A stretch of DNA of 64,000 nucleotides from Arthrobacter sp. KBS0703 (GCF_002008315.2 NZ_MVDG02000002.1:186001-250000); one strand, 5' to 3'; positions 9,080 through 18,316 are shown, numbered from the stretch's first letter. The notes: generated by a model from the letters alone, not told the origin. Program-made: numbers and translations.

Positions 9080-9571
9080 TGCTGGAGGGCAATCCCGCAG
9101 CGCCGGCAATTTTGGTCGGTGCGGCGACCGAGAACCACCGGCGGGCAAGGCGAGCGCCGCGAGCCCGGTGGTGTGCCGGCCCCTGCGATGGGGATAGTTT
9201 GGTGGCATGACGGCTAGCTACAGGTACGACGTCGAAGTGCTGCACCTCCTAGTGTCGCCGGAACACGCCTACTTTGGCCGCGCCCGCGAGGGTGCGGCGG
9301 ACGTCCCCACGGCCGATGCCGACCGGGTCCAGCTGGTGGCGGGCAAGGGCATCGTCGGTGACCGGTTCTTCGGCAAGGCCGCGCACATGGATGCTGCCGT
9401 CACCTTGTTCGCGGTTGAGGCGCTCGAAGCCATGGCCGCGGAGCTGGGCGCAGCGCCCTTCGACCCCCTCCTGACCCGGCGCAATGTGGTCCTCAGGGGC
9501 GCCCACCTGGCTCCGCTGATTGGCCAGGACTTCGAGCTGGAATCGCGCGGGAGCATGGTGCGGCTGAAGGC

Positions 9572-9609
9572 CTGTCTCTTATACACATCTAGATGTGTAT
9601 AAGAGACAG
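9572..9609. other. Nextera mate-pair junction adapter (library artefact)
   Basis: Two back-to-back copies of the 19-base Tn5 mosaic end, AGATGTGTATAAGAGACAG and its reverse complement, form a 38-base perfect palindrome. This is the circularisation junction of Nextera mate-pair libraries. It interrupts the MOSC gene. There is no transposase or cargo between the ends. Confidence 0.97.
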
Positions 9610-9680
9610 ATGCTGGCCCCGGGCGCACAAGGCCATGCGCGGGCGGGGCGGCGTGCGCTGCCAGCCGCTTTCGGACGGCA

Positions 9681-9717
9681 TGTCTCTTATACACATCTAG
9701 ATGTGTATAAGAGACAG
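9681..9717. other. Nextera mate-pair junction adapter, second copy (37 bases)
   Basis: The same junction sequence as at 9572 with the first C missing. It lies only 71 bases from the first copy and cuts the same MOSC gene. It translates to SYTHLDVYKRQ, a peptide known from adapter-contaminated database entries. Confidence 0.97.
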
Positions 9718-9836
9718 GATCAGCCCCGTACTGCTCGACCCAGAGCGTGCGGGCGAGCCCACGCTGCTGCGGCCGTCCCGGCTGCCGTAGGGCAGCCGTA
9801 GGGCCTGCGTAGTCAGGCGTGGGCGAAAATGGGTCC

Positions 9837-10232
9837 ATGACTCGGTATGTGATCACCCCGAACACAGCCCTGCGGCTCGCGCAGGACCAGACCGCCACCG
9901 GCGACGGGTGCCAGCTGGTGGCCCCGACGCTTCTCCGCTCCCAGGTCCTGTCGCTCCTCTACCAGGCGGTACGGCGCGGCGAGCTATCGAAGGCGGATGC
10001 CGCCCGGCAGCTCAACTATGTGCGGGCCCTGCGCATCCGCCTGCTCGGCGACCGCGTTCTTCAGGGCACCGCCTGGAAAGTGGCTGACCAGCTCGGCTGG
10101 CCGGACACCCTCGACGCCGAGTACGTCGCCCTGACCCAGCTGCAGGCCGAAGCCCTGGTCACCCTGGACGGGAAGCTCGCGCTGGCGGCCCGCGATCTGG
10201 TCGCGGTGGCACCGATCGAAGCGCTGTACTGA
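9837..10232 (+). CDS. PIN-domain protein (VapC-like, possibly degenerate active site)
   Basis: About 131 residues from ATG 9837; an in-frame GTG at 9819 is an alternative. The C-terminal half reads as a PIN domain: AWKVADQLGWPDTLDAEYVALTQLQ followed by VTLDGKLALAARDLV. PIN proteins are usually magnesium-dependent RNases and toxins of VapBC pairs. The N-terminus YVITPNTALRLAQ replaces the usual first catalytic Asp (VxDAS) with Thr-Pro-Asn, so catalytic activity is doubtful. No antitoxin-like small gene lies directly upstream, although that flank is adapter-damaged. Confidence 0.75.
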   Translation: MTRYVITPNTALRLAQDQTATGDGCQLVAPTLLRSQVLSLLYQAVRRGELSKADAARQLNYVRALRIRLLGDRVLQGTAWKVADQLGWPDTLDAEYVALTQLQAEALVTLDGKLALAARDLVAVAPIEALY

Positions 10233-10263
10233 TCCGTGGGCGGTGAGCGCCGGTGTCGGCGAC

Positions 10264-10285
10264 GCCCGGGAGCAGCCGCCCGGGC
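10264..10285 (+). terminator. Hairpin after the PIN-domain gene
   Basis: GCCCGGG (10264-10270) pairs with CCCGGGC (10279-10285) about 30 bases after the PIN-domain stop codon. It has no clear U-tract. It is a plausible GC-rich actinobacterial terminator between this gene and a convergent small gene. Confidence 0.4.
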
Positions 10286-10297
10286 TGGCCAGTCAGG

Positions 10298-10450
10298 TCA
10301 GTAGGACATCGACTGCCAAACGATGACTGCCATGAGGGCAAGGGCCGTGAAAGTGACCGCCCAGGTTTCCCGGCGCAGCCGCGCGTCGGTCCTTTCCCGG
10401 TTCGACGTCCGGCGGGATTTCCCGCTACGCGTCGTTCTCGGCCCGCACAT
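10298..10450 (-). CDS. Small single-pass membrane protein (50 aa), hypothetical
   Basis: The frame begins with a strongly basic Arg/Ser/Thr-rich stretch of about 30 residues. It ends in one hydrophobic segment (AVTFTALALMAVIVW), with the N-terminus probably cytoplasmic. GGGAGG lies just upstream of the ATG at 10450, with tight spacing. It follows the hairpin that ends the purU-containing block. The basic N-terminus plus a C-terminal membrane anchor is seen in many short actinobacterial proteins of unknown role. Confidence 0.45.
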   Translation of the reverse strand: MCGPRTTRSGKSRRTSNRERTDARLRRETWAVTFTALALMAVIVWQSMSY

Positions 10451-10483
10451 AATCCTCCCGGTGGAACCTTCGACGTTCACTCG

Positions 10484-10523
10484 GGTTCCATCCGGGTCCG
10501 GACTCGCGGACCCGGATGGAACC
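10484..10523 (-). terminator. Hairpin terminator at the end of the glycine/one-carbon block
   Basis: GGTTCCATCCGGGTCCG (10484-10500) is the exact reverse complement of 10507-10523, a 17-base stem with a six-base loop. It starts four bases past the purU stop codon. There is no U-tract, as is often the case in high-GC actinobacteria. Confidence 0.65.
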
Positions 10524-10526
10524 GCC

Positions 10527-11492
10527 CTATCGCAATATGACGGTGCGGTTGCCGAGCAGCAGGATCCTGCCCTCGCAGTGCCAGCGGACGGCGTTGCGGA
10601 GGGCGGCGCATTCGGCGTCCCGGCCCACCGCGACCAGGTCATCGGCGGCGTACGTGTGGTCCACGTCGATGACCTGCTGCGAAATGATCGGGCCCTCATC
10701 GAGCTCGGCGTTGACGTAGTGCGCGGTGGCGCCCACGGTTTTTACGCCGCGTTCGTAGGCCTGGTGGTAGGGCTTGGCGCCCTTGAAGCTGGGCAGGAAC
10801 GAGTGGTGGATGTTGATGGTCCGCCCTGCCAGCTTGGCCGATAGGTCGTCACTCAGGACCTGCATATAGCGGGCCAGCACCACGAGTTCCACGTCGAATT
10901 CATCAACGAGTTCGAGGAGCCGGGCTTCGGCGTCGGGCTTGGTGTCTTTGGTGACCGGGAGGTGGAAGAACGGGATGCCGTGCCATTGCATCAACGCCTC
11001 CTGCTCGCGGTGGTTGGACACCACGGCGACGATCTCCACCGGGATGTCGCCCGTGCCTGCCCTGAAGAGCAGGTCATTGAGGCAGTGGCCCATTTTGGAC
11101 ACCATCACCAGGACGCGGCGTTTGCGGCCGTGCGGTTCCAGCTGCCAGTTCATCTGCCACTGCTCCGCCACCGGCGTGAAGTCCCGGCGCAGCTCTTCCG
11201 TGAAGGACTCCTGCGCTGGGGACTCGTGTGCCGGGGACTCCTGCGCTGAGGAAAAGTGCACGCGCATGAAGAAGTGGCCTTCGCCCTTGTCCCTGTACTG
11301 CTTGATGTCGATGATGTCGCAGCCATGGTTGAGTAGGAAACCGGAGACAGCGTGAACGATGCCCGGAGACTCCGCACAGTCGACCGTCATGACATGTTCG
11401 ACCCCGGCTGCAGGCTCCTCCGCCGTCCTGACGGGGCCGTTCAGTGTCTGTGCCGCGTGCAACGGTGCGGTGCCCATCTGTGCAGTGGTCAT
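10527..11492 (-). CDS. purU: Formyltetrahydrofolate deformylase
   Basis: 321 residues from ATG 11492, which overlaps the upstream permease stop by four bases. An N-terminal ACT domain (TVDCAESPGIVHAVSGFLLNHG) precedes the formyltransferase-like hydrolase domain, with RVLVMVSKMGHCLNDLL, VVSNH, LARYMQVLS and the active-site INIHHSFLPSFKGAKPY. The enzyme hydrolyses 10-formyl-THF to THF and formate. It would return folate for the glycine cleavage system encoded upstream. Oddity: between ACT and catalytic parts is a 15-base unit repeated three times (11205-11249), encoding SPAQE, SPAHE, SPAQE. Confidence 0.93.
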   Translation of the reverse strand: MTTAQMGTAPLHAAQTLNGPVRTAEEPAAGVEHVMTVDCAESPGIVHAVSGFLLNHGCDIIDIKQYRDKGEGHFFMRVHFSSAQESPAHESPAQESFTEELRRDFTPVAEQWQMNWQLEPHGRKRRVLVMVSKMGHCLNDLLFRAGTGDIPVEIVAVVSNHREQEALMQWHGIPFFHLPVTKDTKPDAEARLLELVDEFDVELVVLARYMQVLSDDLSAKLAGRTINIHHSFLPSFKGAKPYHQAYERGVKTVGATAHYVNAELDEGPIISQQVIDVDHTYAADDLVAVGRDAECAALRNAVRWHCEGRILLLGNRTVILR

Positions 11493-12961
11493 TTCTTCAC
11501 CGATCCAAATTCCCGCGCGGCGGCTGACTCCTGCGCCAGATCCTCGGTGAGTTCGGCCTGGAACGTCGCGTAGCGGGCCAGGTGCGCCGGGCGCCGGCGC
11601 AGCACCAGCCAGGCGGCGCCGAGCAGGATGAACCACACCGGCGTGACCAGCAGCGCCGTCAGGGTGTCCGGCTGTGTGGTCAGCGTCCACAGCACGAAGG
11701 CGAAGAACGCGAAGACCACCCAGACCATGGGGACGCCGCCCGGCATCTGGTACTTCGACGCCTCGTGCAGGTGCGGGCGGCGCCGGCGGAAGGAAATGTA
11801 GCTGGCCAGAATGATGGACCACACGAACACGAAGCAGACGGCGGACACGGTGGTCACCATGTCGAAGGCCTTGCCGATGTCCTGCCCCGCGTACATCAGC
11901 ACCACGCCGGAGAGCAGGAGGACGCAGGACAGGAACAGGGCATTCTGCGGGACCTTGCGGCGCGACAGCGCGCTGAAAACGGACGGAGCGTCACCCTCCT
12001 GGGCCAGCCCGTACACCATGCGGGACGTGGAGTAGATGCCGGAGTTGGCCGAGGACATGGCCGAGCTGAGCACCACCAGGTTCACCACCGTGGCGGCGGC
12101 ACCCAGGCCTGCCAAGGAGAACATGGCGATGAACGGGCTGTGGCCGGCCTGGAACTGGGTCCAGGGCGTGACGGACATCAGAATGATGAGGGCGCCCACG
12201 TAAAAGAGCAGCACACGGATGGGGATGGAGTTGATGGCCTTGGGCAGGTTCTTCTCCGGGTCCTTGGCCTCTGCGGCCGTGGTGCCCACCAGTTCAATGC
12301 CCACAAAGGCGAAGACTGCAATCTGGAAGCCGGCCACGAATCCCATGAACTCGTTCGGGAAGAAACCGCCGTGGCTCCACAGGTTCGTGAAGGTGGCAGG
12401 GCCGGCGTCGGACTGGAACCCGCTGAAAATCATGAACAGGCCCACCACGATCAGTGCCGCGATGGCGATGATCTTGATCAGCGCGAACCAGAACTCCGTC
12501 TCGCCGAACGCCTTCACCGTGGTGAGATTCAGGAGCAGCAGGATGGCCACGGTGGCCAGGCCCGGGATCCAGAGCGGAAGCCCCGGCCAGAGTTCCTTCG
12601 AATAGCCGGCGATGGCGATGACGTCCGCGATGCCCGTGATCACCCAGCAGAACCAGTAGGTCCAGCCCGTGAAGAAGCCGGCCCAGGGGCCCAGGAGGTC
12701 CGCCGCGAAATCGCTGAAGGACTTGTAGTTCAGGTTGCTCAGCAGCAGTTCGCCCATGGCCCGCATGACGAAGAACAGCATGAAGCCGATGATCATGTAG
12801 ACGAAGATGACCGAGGGCCCTGCCGCGGAGATGGTTTTGCCCGAGCCCATGAAGAGGCCGGTGCCGATGGCGCCGCCAATGGCGATCAGCTGGATGTGCC
12901 GGTTGCTGAGCTGCCGCTCAAGATGCGGCGTTTGCTGGGAAGTTACGGTTTCAGTTGTCAC
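11489..12961 (-). CDS. cycA: Amino-acid permease, CycA-like (D-serine/D-alanine/glycine)
   Basis: A 490-residue APC-superfamily transporter with about 12 membrane segments. The N-terminal block HLERQLSNRHIQLIAIGGAI, then GTGLFMGSG and GPSVIFVYMIIG, is characteristic of the CycA group, which imports glycine, D-alanine and D-serine with protons. It overlaps the MTHFR-like gene upstream by 11 bases and purU downstream by four. Glycine uptake feeding the riboswitch-controlled glycine cleavage genes is the natural reading. Substrate identity is inferred from family and context. Confidence 0.88.
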   Translation of the reverse strand: MTTETVTSQQTPHLERQLSNRHIQLIAIGGAIGTGLFMGSGKTISAAGPSVIFVYMIIGFMLFFVMRAMGELLLSNLNYKSFSDFAADLLGPWAGFFTGWTYWFCWVITGIADVIAIAGYSKELWPGLPLWIPGLATVAILLLLNLTTVKAFGETEFWFALIKIIAIAALIVVGLFMIFSGFQSDAGPATFTNLWSHGGFFPNEFMGFVAGFQIAVFAFVGIELVGTTAAEAKDPEKNLPKAINSIPIRVLLFYVGALIILMSVTPWTQFQAGHSPFIAMFSLAGLGAAATVVNLVVLSSAMSSANSGIYSTSRMVYGLAQEGDAPSVFSALSRRKVPQNALFLSCVLLLSGVVLMYAGQDIGKAFDMVTTVSAVCFVFVWSIILASYISFRRRRPHLHEASKYQMPGGVPMVWVVFAFFAFVLWTLTTQPDTLTALLVTPVWFILLGAAWLVLRRRPAHLARYATFQAELTEDLAQESAAAREFGSVKK

Positions 12962-13784
12962 GTGCTGCTCCTCGAATCAATGCTTGCTGGAGTGCTGATG
13001 ATGTTGCCGCCTGACCCGGGGCGCCGGGAACCGAATCAAGGCTGTTGAAGCTGTAGAGATGGATGCCCGCGACGCTGCCCGGCTGGCTTTCCAGTCCGGA
13101 CACGAGGCCCTCTGGCGAGTAGCGGTCGCCGCTCAGGAGTTTGCGGGCCAGCGGGCCTTTGCGGCTAAGGAACCTGAGGGAACTTCCGACGCCGATCTGC
13201 GTCGCTAGGGAGACCAGCTTGGTCCGCGGAACGGACCCGGCCACGCCCGCCCAGACGGGCAGCCGGACGCCTTCGCGGCGCAGGAGCGCCGTGTAGTCGA
13301 GTATTTTCGGTGCGGAGAAGCACATCTGCGTGACGACGTGCGAAGCCAGGTGCTGCTTCGCCAGCAGGGCATCCAGCATGTCCACGGGGCCAACGGAAGG
13401 GTGACCCTCCGGGTAGCCCGCGACGCCTGCCCGCATCATTCCGCCGGAGTACTGCGCGATGTCTTCCAGCACCGGAAGGGCGGACTCGTACGGGCCTGCC
13501 GGCTGCTTCCGGTCTCCGCCGATCACGAACACTTCGCCGATGCCGGCAACGTCGCAGTCGCGCAGGATTCCGGTGAGGTCGGCACGGCTGTGCAGGCTCC
13601 GCGCCGCGAGATGCGGGATCACTTGGTAGCCGAGCACGCTCAGCTGGACGGCCGTGCGCATGGTCCGCTCGATGCCGTGATGGGGCAGGCACGTCACGGT
13701 GAGCGTGGTGGTCAGGGGCACCAGGGCCTCGACCTGCTCAACGATTCCTTCCGAGGGGATGATTTCTATTCTGACGGGGAACAT
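12951..13784 (-). CDS. Methylenetetrahydrofolate reductase family protein (MetF-like)
   Basis: 277 residues, close to bacterial MetF length. The N-terminus (FPVRIEIIPSEG) and LTVTCLPHHGIERTMRTAVQ correspond to the flavin/folate TIM barrel. VFVIGGDRKQPAGPYESAL and VAGYPEGHPSVG match the conserved GDxP and YPExHP-type motifs. MetF reduces 5,10-methylene-THF to 5-methyl-THF with FAD. Here it sits in the glycine cleavage/serine block rather than with methionine genes, so it may handle methylene-THF released by glycine cleavage. It differs from classic MetF and may be a specialised paralogue. Confidence 0.8.
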   Translation of the reverse strand: MFPVRIEIIPSEGIVEQVEALVPLTTTLTVTCLPHHGIERTMRTAVQLSVLGYQVIPHLAARSLHSRADLTGILRDCDVAGIGEVFVIGGDRKQPAGPYESALPVLEDIAQYSGGMMRAGVAGYPEGHPSVGPVDMLDALLAKQHLASHVVTQMCFSAPKILDYTALLRREGVRLPVWAGVAGSVPRTKLVSLATQIGVGSSLRFLSRKGPLARKLLSGDRYSPEGLVSGLESQPGSVAGIHLYSFNSLDSVPGAPGQAATSSALQQALIRGAARDN

Positions 13785-13822
13785 CTTTGGTCCTCTCTGA
13801 ACATCAGGGTGGGTCTGGAAAG

Positions 13823-14819
13823 TCAGGCCGAGGCCGCGAGCAGTGAGCTGGCTTCCTGGCGGGTGCTGCCGGAGCTTTCGATGTGCGCGAGTTCGGCCGG
13901 GATGTCCCAGCCCTTCTTGCGCATCGCGGTGGCCCAGAGCCGGCCGGCCCGGTACGAGGAGCGGACCAGCGGGCCGGACATGACGCCGAGGAAGCCGATC
14001 TCGTCCGCTTGCTGCTGCAGGTCCACGAATTCCTGCGGCTTGACCCAGCGGTCCACCGGGAGGTGGCGTTCGGACGGGCGCAGGTACTGGGTGATGGTGA
14101 TCAGGTCACAGCCGGCCTCGTGCAGGTCCCGGAGCGCCTCGGAGATTTCCTCGCGGGTCTCGCCCATGCCCAGGATCAGGTTGGACTTGGTCACCATGCC
14201 CAGGTTCCGGCCCTGGGTGATGACGTCCAGGGACCGGTCGTAGCGGAACGCGGGGCGGATCCGCTTGAAGATCCGCGGCACGGTCTCGACGTTGTGGGCG
14301 AAGACCTCGGGCTTGGAATCGCAGATCGCCTCGATGTGCTCGGGCTTGCCGGAGAAGTCCGGGATCAGCAGTTCGACGCCGGAGCTCGTGGATCTTGCGG
14401 ACCGTTTCGGCGTAGAGCCAGACGCCCTCGTCTTCGAGGTCGTCACGGGCCACGCCGGTCACGGTGGCGTAGCGCAGCTGCATGGCCTGGACCGAGCGGG
14501 CCACCTTGGTGGGTTCGAAGACGTCCACCGGGGAGGGCTTGCCGGTGTCGATCTGGCAGAAATCGCAGCGCCGGGTGCATTCGGAGCCGCCGATCAGGAA
14601 GGTGGCTTCCTTGTCTTCCCAGCACTCGAAGATGTTCGGGCAGCCGGCCTCCTCACACACGGTGTGGAGGCCCTCCTTCTTCACGAGGTTCTTGAGCTGG
14701 ACGAACTCCGGGCCCATCTGGACCTTGGCCTTGATCCATTCCGGCTTGCGCTCCACCGGGGTGGCCGCATTGCGCTGCTCAATGCGCAGCATCTTCCGGC
14801 CTTCTGGTGCCAGTGTCAT
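13823..14819 (-). pseudogene. lipA: Lipoyl synthase LipA with an internal frameshift
   Basis: From ATG 14819 the frame encodes LipA residues with the auxiliary cluster motif [12 protein letters not shown] and the radical-[11 protein letters not shown]. It reads correctly to ETVRKIHEL near 14385. The remaining half ([20 protein letters not shown] to the stop at 13823) lies in another frame. Most LipA proteins have about four residues between these blocks, so roughly 11 bases appear to be missing. LipA inserts sulfur into octanoyl groups to make lipoate, which GcvH needs, so the gene belongs in this block. Given other errors in the window this is more likely an assembly gap than true loss. Confidence 0.9.
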
Positions 14820-14886
14820 TGTTCTCTTTCCTTAGTGCGTGCGCCGGCGGACCGGCAAGACTTTGGTGCTGGGGCGGACGTGCCGG

Positions 14887-16299
14887 TCAGCATTCCACCA
14901 CGTTGACGGCGAGGCCGCCCATCGCGGTTTCCTTGTACTTGGAGCTCATGTCCTTGCCGGTTTCGCGCATGGTCACGATGACCTCGTCCAGCGAAACCCG
15001 GTGCGAGCCGTCGCCCCAGAGCGCCATCTTGGCCGCGTTGATGGCCTTCGCGGCGGCAATGGCGTTCCGCTCGATGCACGGCACCTGCACCAGCCCGCCG
15101 ATCGGATCGCAGGTCAGGCCCAGGTTGTGCTCCATCGCGATCTCGGCCGCGTTCTCCACCTGCGCCGGCGTGCCGCCCATGACCTCGGCCAGCCCCGCGG
15201 CGGCCATCGACGACGCCGAGCCCACCTCGCCCTGGCAGCCCACCTCGGCCCCGGAAATCGACGCCTGCTCCTTGTACAACACCCCGATCGCGCCCGCCGT
15301 GAGCAGGAACTTCACCACCACATCGTCACGATCCTGCTGGGTCGCCTGATCCATGCCCGGGGCGAAGTGCAGCGCGTAGTACAGCACCGCCGGGATGATG
15401 CCCGCGGCGCCGTTGGTCGGCGCGGTAACCACCCTGCCGCCGGAGGCGTTCTCCTCGTTCACCGCCAGGGCAATCAGGTTCACCCACTCCTGCCAGTACT
15501 TCGGGTCCCGGTAATCGGGATCCTGGTCCCGGCTCTCCTTCAGCAGCCGCTCGTGCCAGTCCGGGGCACGACGGCGGACCTTCAGCCCGCCCGGCAGCAG
15601 CCCCTCACGCCGGAGGCTGGTTTCCACACAGCCCTCCATCACCGAATAAATATGCAGCAGCCCCTCCCGGATCTCCTCCTCGGTGCGGCTGTCTTCCTCG
15701 TTGAGCCGCATGACATCGCTGATGCCCAACGACGTGTTCTGGCAGTGCTCGAGCAACTCGGCTGCGGTGCGGAACGGCAGCGGCAATTCCTTCTTGGACT
15801 CGTCCAGTTCCTGCTGCGCCGCGTCCTCCTCGCCCTCCCGGACGATGAAACCCCCGCCCACCGAGAAGAACGTGGCACTGCGCAGCACCTCCCCGCCCGC
15901 GTCCGAGACCGTGAACGTCATGCCGTTCGTATGCCGCGGCAGGACGGTCAGCGGACGCAGGACCATGTCCTTCACCCCGTACGGCAACGAAACCGCACCG
16001 GCCAGCCGCAGCGTCCCGGTCTCCGAGATCGCCGCCAGCCGCTGCTCCACCTCATCAGGCAGGATCAGCTCCGGATGGAAACCCTCCAGCCCCAGCAGGA
16101 TCGCCGTCATGGTGCCATGCCCATGCCCCGTCGCGGCCAACGAACCATACAGATCCACCCGCAACGACGCCACCCGGTCCAGAACCCCGGACGCCTTAAG
16201 CTCCCCCGCGAACACCGCGGCAGCCCGCATCGGACCCACAGTATGCGAACTGGACGGGCCGATCCCGATCGAGAAGAGGTCAAAGACTCCAACAGCCAT
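14887..16299 (-). CDS. sdaA: L-serine ammonia-lyase (iron-sulfur type)
   Basis: A 470-residue single-chain enzyme. The N-terminal beta domain carries [19 protein letters not shown]. The C-terminal alpha domain has [39 protein letters not shown] with cluster cysteines, and [15 protein letters not shown] with a further cluster cysteine. It deaminates L-serine to pyruvate and ammonia using a 4Fe-4S cluster. Together with glyA it completes glycine to serine to pyruvate flow. It is on the same strand between glyA and lipA, with about 100-base gaps. Confidence 0.95.
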   Translation of the reverse strand: MAVGVFDLFSIGIGPSSSHTVGPMRAAAVFAGELKASGVLDRVASLRVDLYGSLAATGHGHGTMTAILLGLEGFHPELILPDEVEQRLAAISETGTLRLAGAVSLPYGVKDMVLRPLTVLPRHTNGMTFTVSDAGGEVLRSATFFSVGGGFIVREGEEDAAQQELDESKKELPLPFRTAAELLEHCQNTSLGISDVMRLNEEDSRTEEEIREGLLHIYSVMEGCVETSLRREGLLPGGLKVRRRAPDWHERLLKESRDQDPDYRDPKYWQEWVNLIALAVNEENASGGRVVTAPTNGAAGIIPAVLYYALHFAPGMDQATQQDRDDVVVKFLLTAGAIGVLYKEQASISGAEVGCQGEVGSASSMAAAGLAEVMGGTPAQVENAAEIAMEHNLGLTCDPIGGLVQVPCIERNAIAAAKAINAAKMALWGDGSHRVSLDEVIVTMRETGKDMSSKYKETAMGGLAVNVVEC

Positions 16300-16416
16300 T
16301 GCAATTCCTTAGTTGGTAAGTGGTCGGGTGGGGCGGGCGGGAGCCTGGATGGGTGGGAGGTAGATGACCCGGCCCCGGCCCCGGAGCCGGGGACGGGGAC
16401 GGTGGTTTCGACAGGT

Positions 16417-17745
16417 TCAGCCTGCGAGGTCGGCCACTGCCGGGTAAAGCGGGTGGGCTTCCGCGAGGGCCTCCACACGTGCGCGCAGACCGGAAAGGTC
16501 CGCGCCGGCGTCGGCGATCAGGGCCTCGGCGATGATGTCCGCGACCTCGGCGAAGGCGGCCTCGCCGAACCCGCGGGTGGCCAGGGCCGGGGTGCCGATC
16601 CGCAGCCCCGAAGTCACCATCGGCGGACGCGGGTCGAACGGCACGGCGTTGCGGTTGACCGTGATGTCGATTTCCGCGAGCCGGTCCTCGGCCTGCTGCC
16701 CGTCCAGTTCACAGTCGCGCAGGTCCACCAGGACCAGGTGCACGTCCGTGCCGCCGGAGATCACGTTAATCCCCTTCGCGGTGACGTCCGGCCGGACCAG
16801 GCGCTCGGCCAGGATCCGGGCGCCGGCCAGCACCCGCTCCTGCCGCTCCCGGAACTCCTCAGAGGCGGCGATCTTGAAGGCCACGGCCTTGCCGGCGATG
16901 ACGTGTTCCAGCGGGCCGCCCTGCTGGCCTGGGAACACCGCCGAGTTGATCTTCTTGGCGATGTCGGCGTCGTTGGAAAGGATGATCCCGCCGCGAGGAC
17001 CGGCAAGTGTCTTGTGCGTCGTAGACGTGGTGACGTGCGCGTGCGGCACCGGGGACGGGTGCAGCCCGGCGGCGACCAGCCCGGCGAAGTGCGCCATGTC
17101 CACCATCAGGTACGCGCCCACGAGGTCGGCGATGCGGCGGAACTCGGCGAAGTCGAGCTGCCGGGCGTAGGCGGACCAGCCGGCCACAATCAGCGCCGGC
17201 TTGTGCTCGAGGGCGAGGCGCTCCACTTCGGCCATGTCGATCCGGTGGTCCTCTTCGCGGACCTGGTAGGGGATGACGTTGTAGAGCCGGCCGGAGAAGT
17301 TAATCCGCATCCCGTGAGTCAGGTGCCCGCCATGCGCCAGGTTCAGGCCCATGATCGTGTCGCCCGGACGGATCAGCGCGTGCATTACGGAAGCGTTCGC
17401 CTGCGCGCCGGAGTGCGGCTGCACGTTCGCGTACTCGGCCCCGAACAGGGCCTTGACGCGGTCGATCGCGAGTTGCTCGATCACGTCAACGTGCTCGCAG
17501 CCGCCGTAATACCGCTTCCCGGGGTAGCCCTCGGCGTACTTGTTCGTCAGCACCGAACCCTGCGCCTGCATCACCGCGACCGCGGTGTGGTTCTCCGACG
17601 CGATCATCTCCAGCCCGTTGCGCTGCCGGGTCAGTTCGTCGTCGATCTTCGCCGCGATCTCCGGATCCAGCGCGGACAGCTCCGCATCCAGGGACGGGGA
17701 AACGACCTGCTCGAAGGCCGCCGTTGCGGCGCCTGCCCCGCTCAC
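16417..17745 (-). CDS. glyA: Serine hydroxymethyltransferase
   Basis: 442 residues from a GTG at 17745 that overlaps the gcvH stop by four bases (GTGA). Recognisable motifs are [20 protein letters not shown] near the start, [16 protein letters not shown], and the PLP-lysine motif [15 protein letters not shown]. The enzyme converts glycine plus 5,10-methylene-THF to serine plus THF and uses the product of glycine cleavage made by its upstream neighbours. A second housekeeping glyA elsewhere is possible. The stop codon overlaps a copy of the TTTCGACA-type intergenic repeat. Confidence 0.95.
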   Translation of the reverse strand: MSGAGAATAAFEQVVSPSLDAELSALDPEIAAKIDDELTRQRNGLEMIASENHTAVAVMQAQGSVLTNKYAEGYPGKRYYGGCEHVDVIEQLAIDRVKALFGAEYANVQPHSGAQANASVMHALIRPGDTIMGLNLAHGGHLTHGMRINFSGRLYNVIPYQVREEDHRIDMAEVERLALEHKPALIVAGWSAYARQLDFAEFRRIADLVGAYLMVDMAHFAGLVAAGLHPSPVPHAHVTTSTTHKTLAGPRGGIILSNDADIAKKINSAVFPGQQGGPLEHVIAGKAVAFKIAASEEFRERQERVLAGARILAERLVRPDVTAKGINVISGGTDVHLVLVDLRDCELDGQQAEDRLAEIDITVNRNAVPFDPRPPMVTSGLRIGTPALATRGFGEAAFAEVADIIAEALIADAGADLSGLRARVEALAEAHPLYPAVADLAG

Positions 17746-18125
17746 AGCTCGCCGCCGTTCGTGGAGGCGTACTCTTCAGCTGACATGAGCGGACCTTCTT
17801 CGGTCACGGCGACCTTGAACAGCCAGCCGGCACCGTAGGGATCGCTGTTGATCAGGGCGGGATCAGAAACGACGTCATCGTTGATCTCGACGACCTCGCC
17901 CGTCACCGGGGCGTACAGGTCCGAGACGGACTTGGTGGACTCCACCTCGCCGCAGGTCTCCCCCGCCGTCACGGTCGAGCCGACCTCGGGCAGGTCCACA
18001 TACACAATGTCGCCCAGGGCATCGGCAGCCACGGCCGAGATGCCAATCCCCGCAGGGCCGGCCCCGTCAGCAGCAACCCACTCGTGCTCTGCGGAGTACT
18101 TCAGTTCAGCAACTACTTTGCTCAT
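17742..18125 (-). CDS. gcvH: Glycine cleavage system H protein
   Basis: 127 residues, normal for GcvH. It has the lipoyl domain with [19 protein letters not shown] and the lipoylated lysine in [21 protein letters not shown]. It carries the aminomethyl group from GcvP to GcvT on lipoyl-lysine. It is translationally coupled to glyA downstream and separated from gcvT by about 190 bases filled with repeat sequence. Confidence 0.96.
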   Translation of the reverse strand: MSKVVAELKYSAEHEWVAADGAGPAGIGISAVAADALGDIVYVDLPEVGSTVTAGETCGEVESTKSVSDLYAPVTGEVVEINDDVVSDPALINSDPYGAGWLFKVAVTEEGPLMSAEEYASTNGGEL

Positions 18126-18184
18126 TCCAATTCCTTACTTCTCATCTGTCTAAAAAATCTGTGGTGGGCTTGGGTGCCAGTCGC

Positions 18185-18310
18185 GGTTTCGGCAAGCTCA
18201 ACCAGCGGCTGCACCGCCGATCGGGCTTGTCGAGATCCAGGTGGCATCAAGCTCAACCCCCAATGATCGAGCTTGCGGAGACCACCGGTTTCGACAAGCT
18301 CATCCAGCGG
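18185..18310. repeat. Cluster of TTTCGACAAGCTC-type intergenic repeats
   Basis: Two forward copies of GGTTTCGACAAGCTCAnCCAGCGG-like sequence lie at 18185-18208 (one mismatch) and 18287-18310. Two degenerate inverted copies are near 18213-18228 and 18265-18284. Related copies occur at 16404-16426 and, inverted, at 19472-19491. The motif is of the type scattered between genes in Micrococcales chromosomes. The inverted pair 18265-18310 could fold. Its role is unknown. Confidence 0.65.
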
Positions 18311-18316
18311 GGCGGA

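Larger units (their letters stand above)
9207..9790 (+). pseudogene. MOSC-domain protein, reading frame broken by adapter sequence
   Basis: From ATG 9207 the frame gives a MOSC-type N-terminus (GKGIVGDRFFGKAAH, LTRRNVVLRGAHLAPLIGQ) up to MVRLKA at 9571. Two adapter inserts follow. The 71 bases between them still encode family sequence: MLAPGA in one frame, then HKAMRGRGGVRCQPL in another. After the second insert ISPVLLDPERAGEP continues to a stop at 9788-9790. MOSC domains are sulfur carriers related to the molybdenum-cofactor sulfurase C-terminus. The gene is probably intact in the organism, with small pieces replaced by adapter and a two-base slip near 9626. Confidence 0.8.

Noticed and set aside
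9595..9801. Short proteins containing SYTHLDVYKRQ or MCIRDS
   Set aside because: These peptides are translations of the adapter and recur in contaminated database entries.
14839..17838. A 999-residue open frame on the plus strand
   Set aside because: It is antisense to sdaA and glyA. Its His/Arg/Gly-rich composition is the usual mirror of GC-rich coding sequence, and it has no domain.
18185..18310. A second riboswitch between gcvT and gcvH
   Set aside because: The conserved segments match dispersed intergenic repeats and lack the glycine aptamer CTCTCAGG cores.
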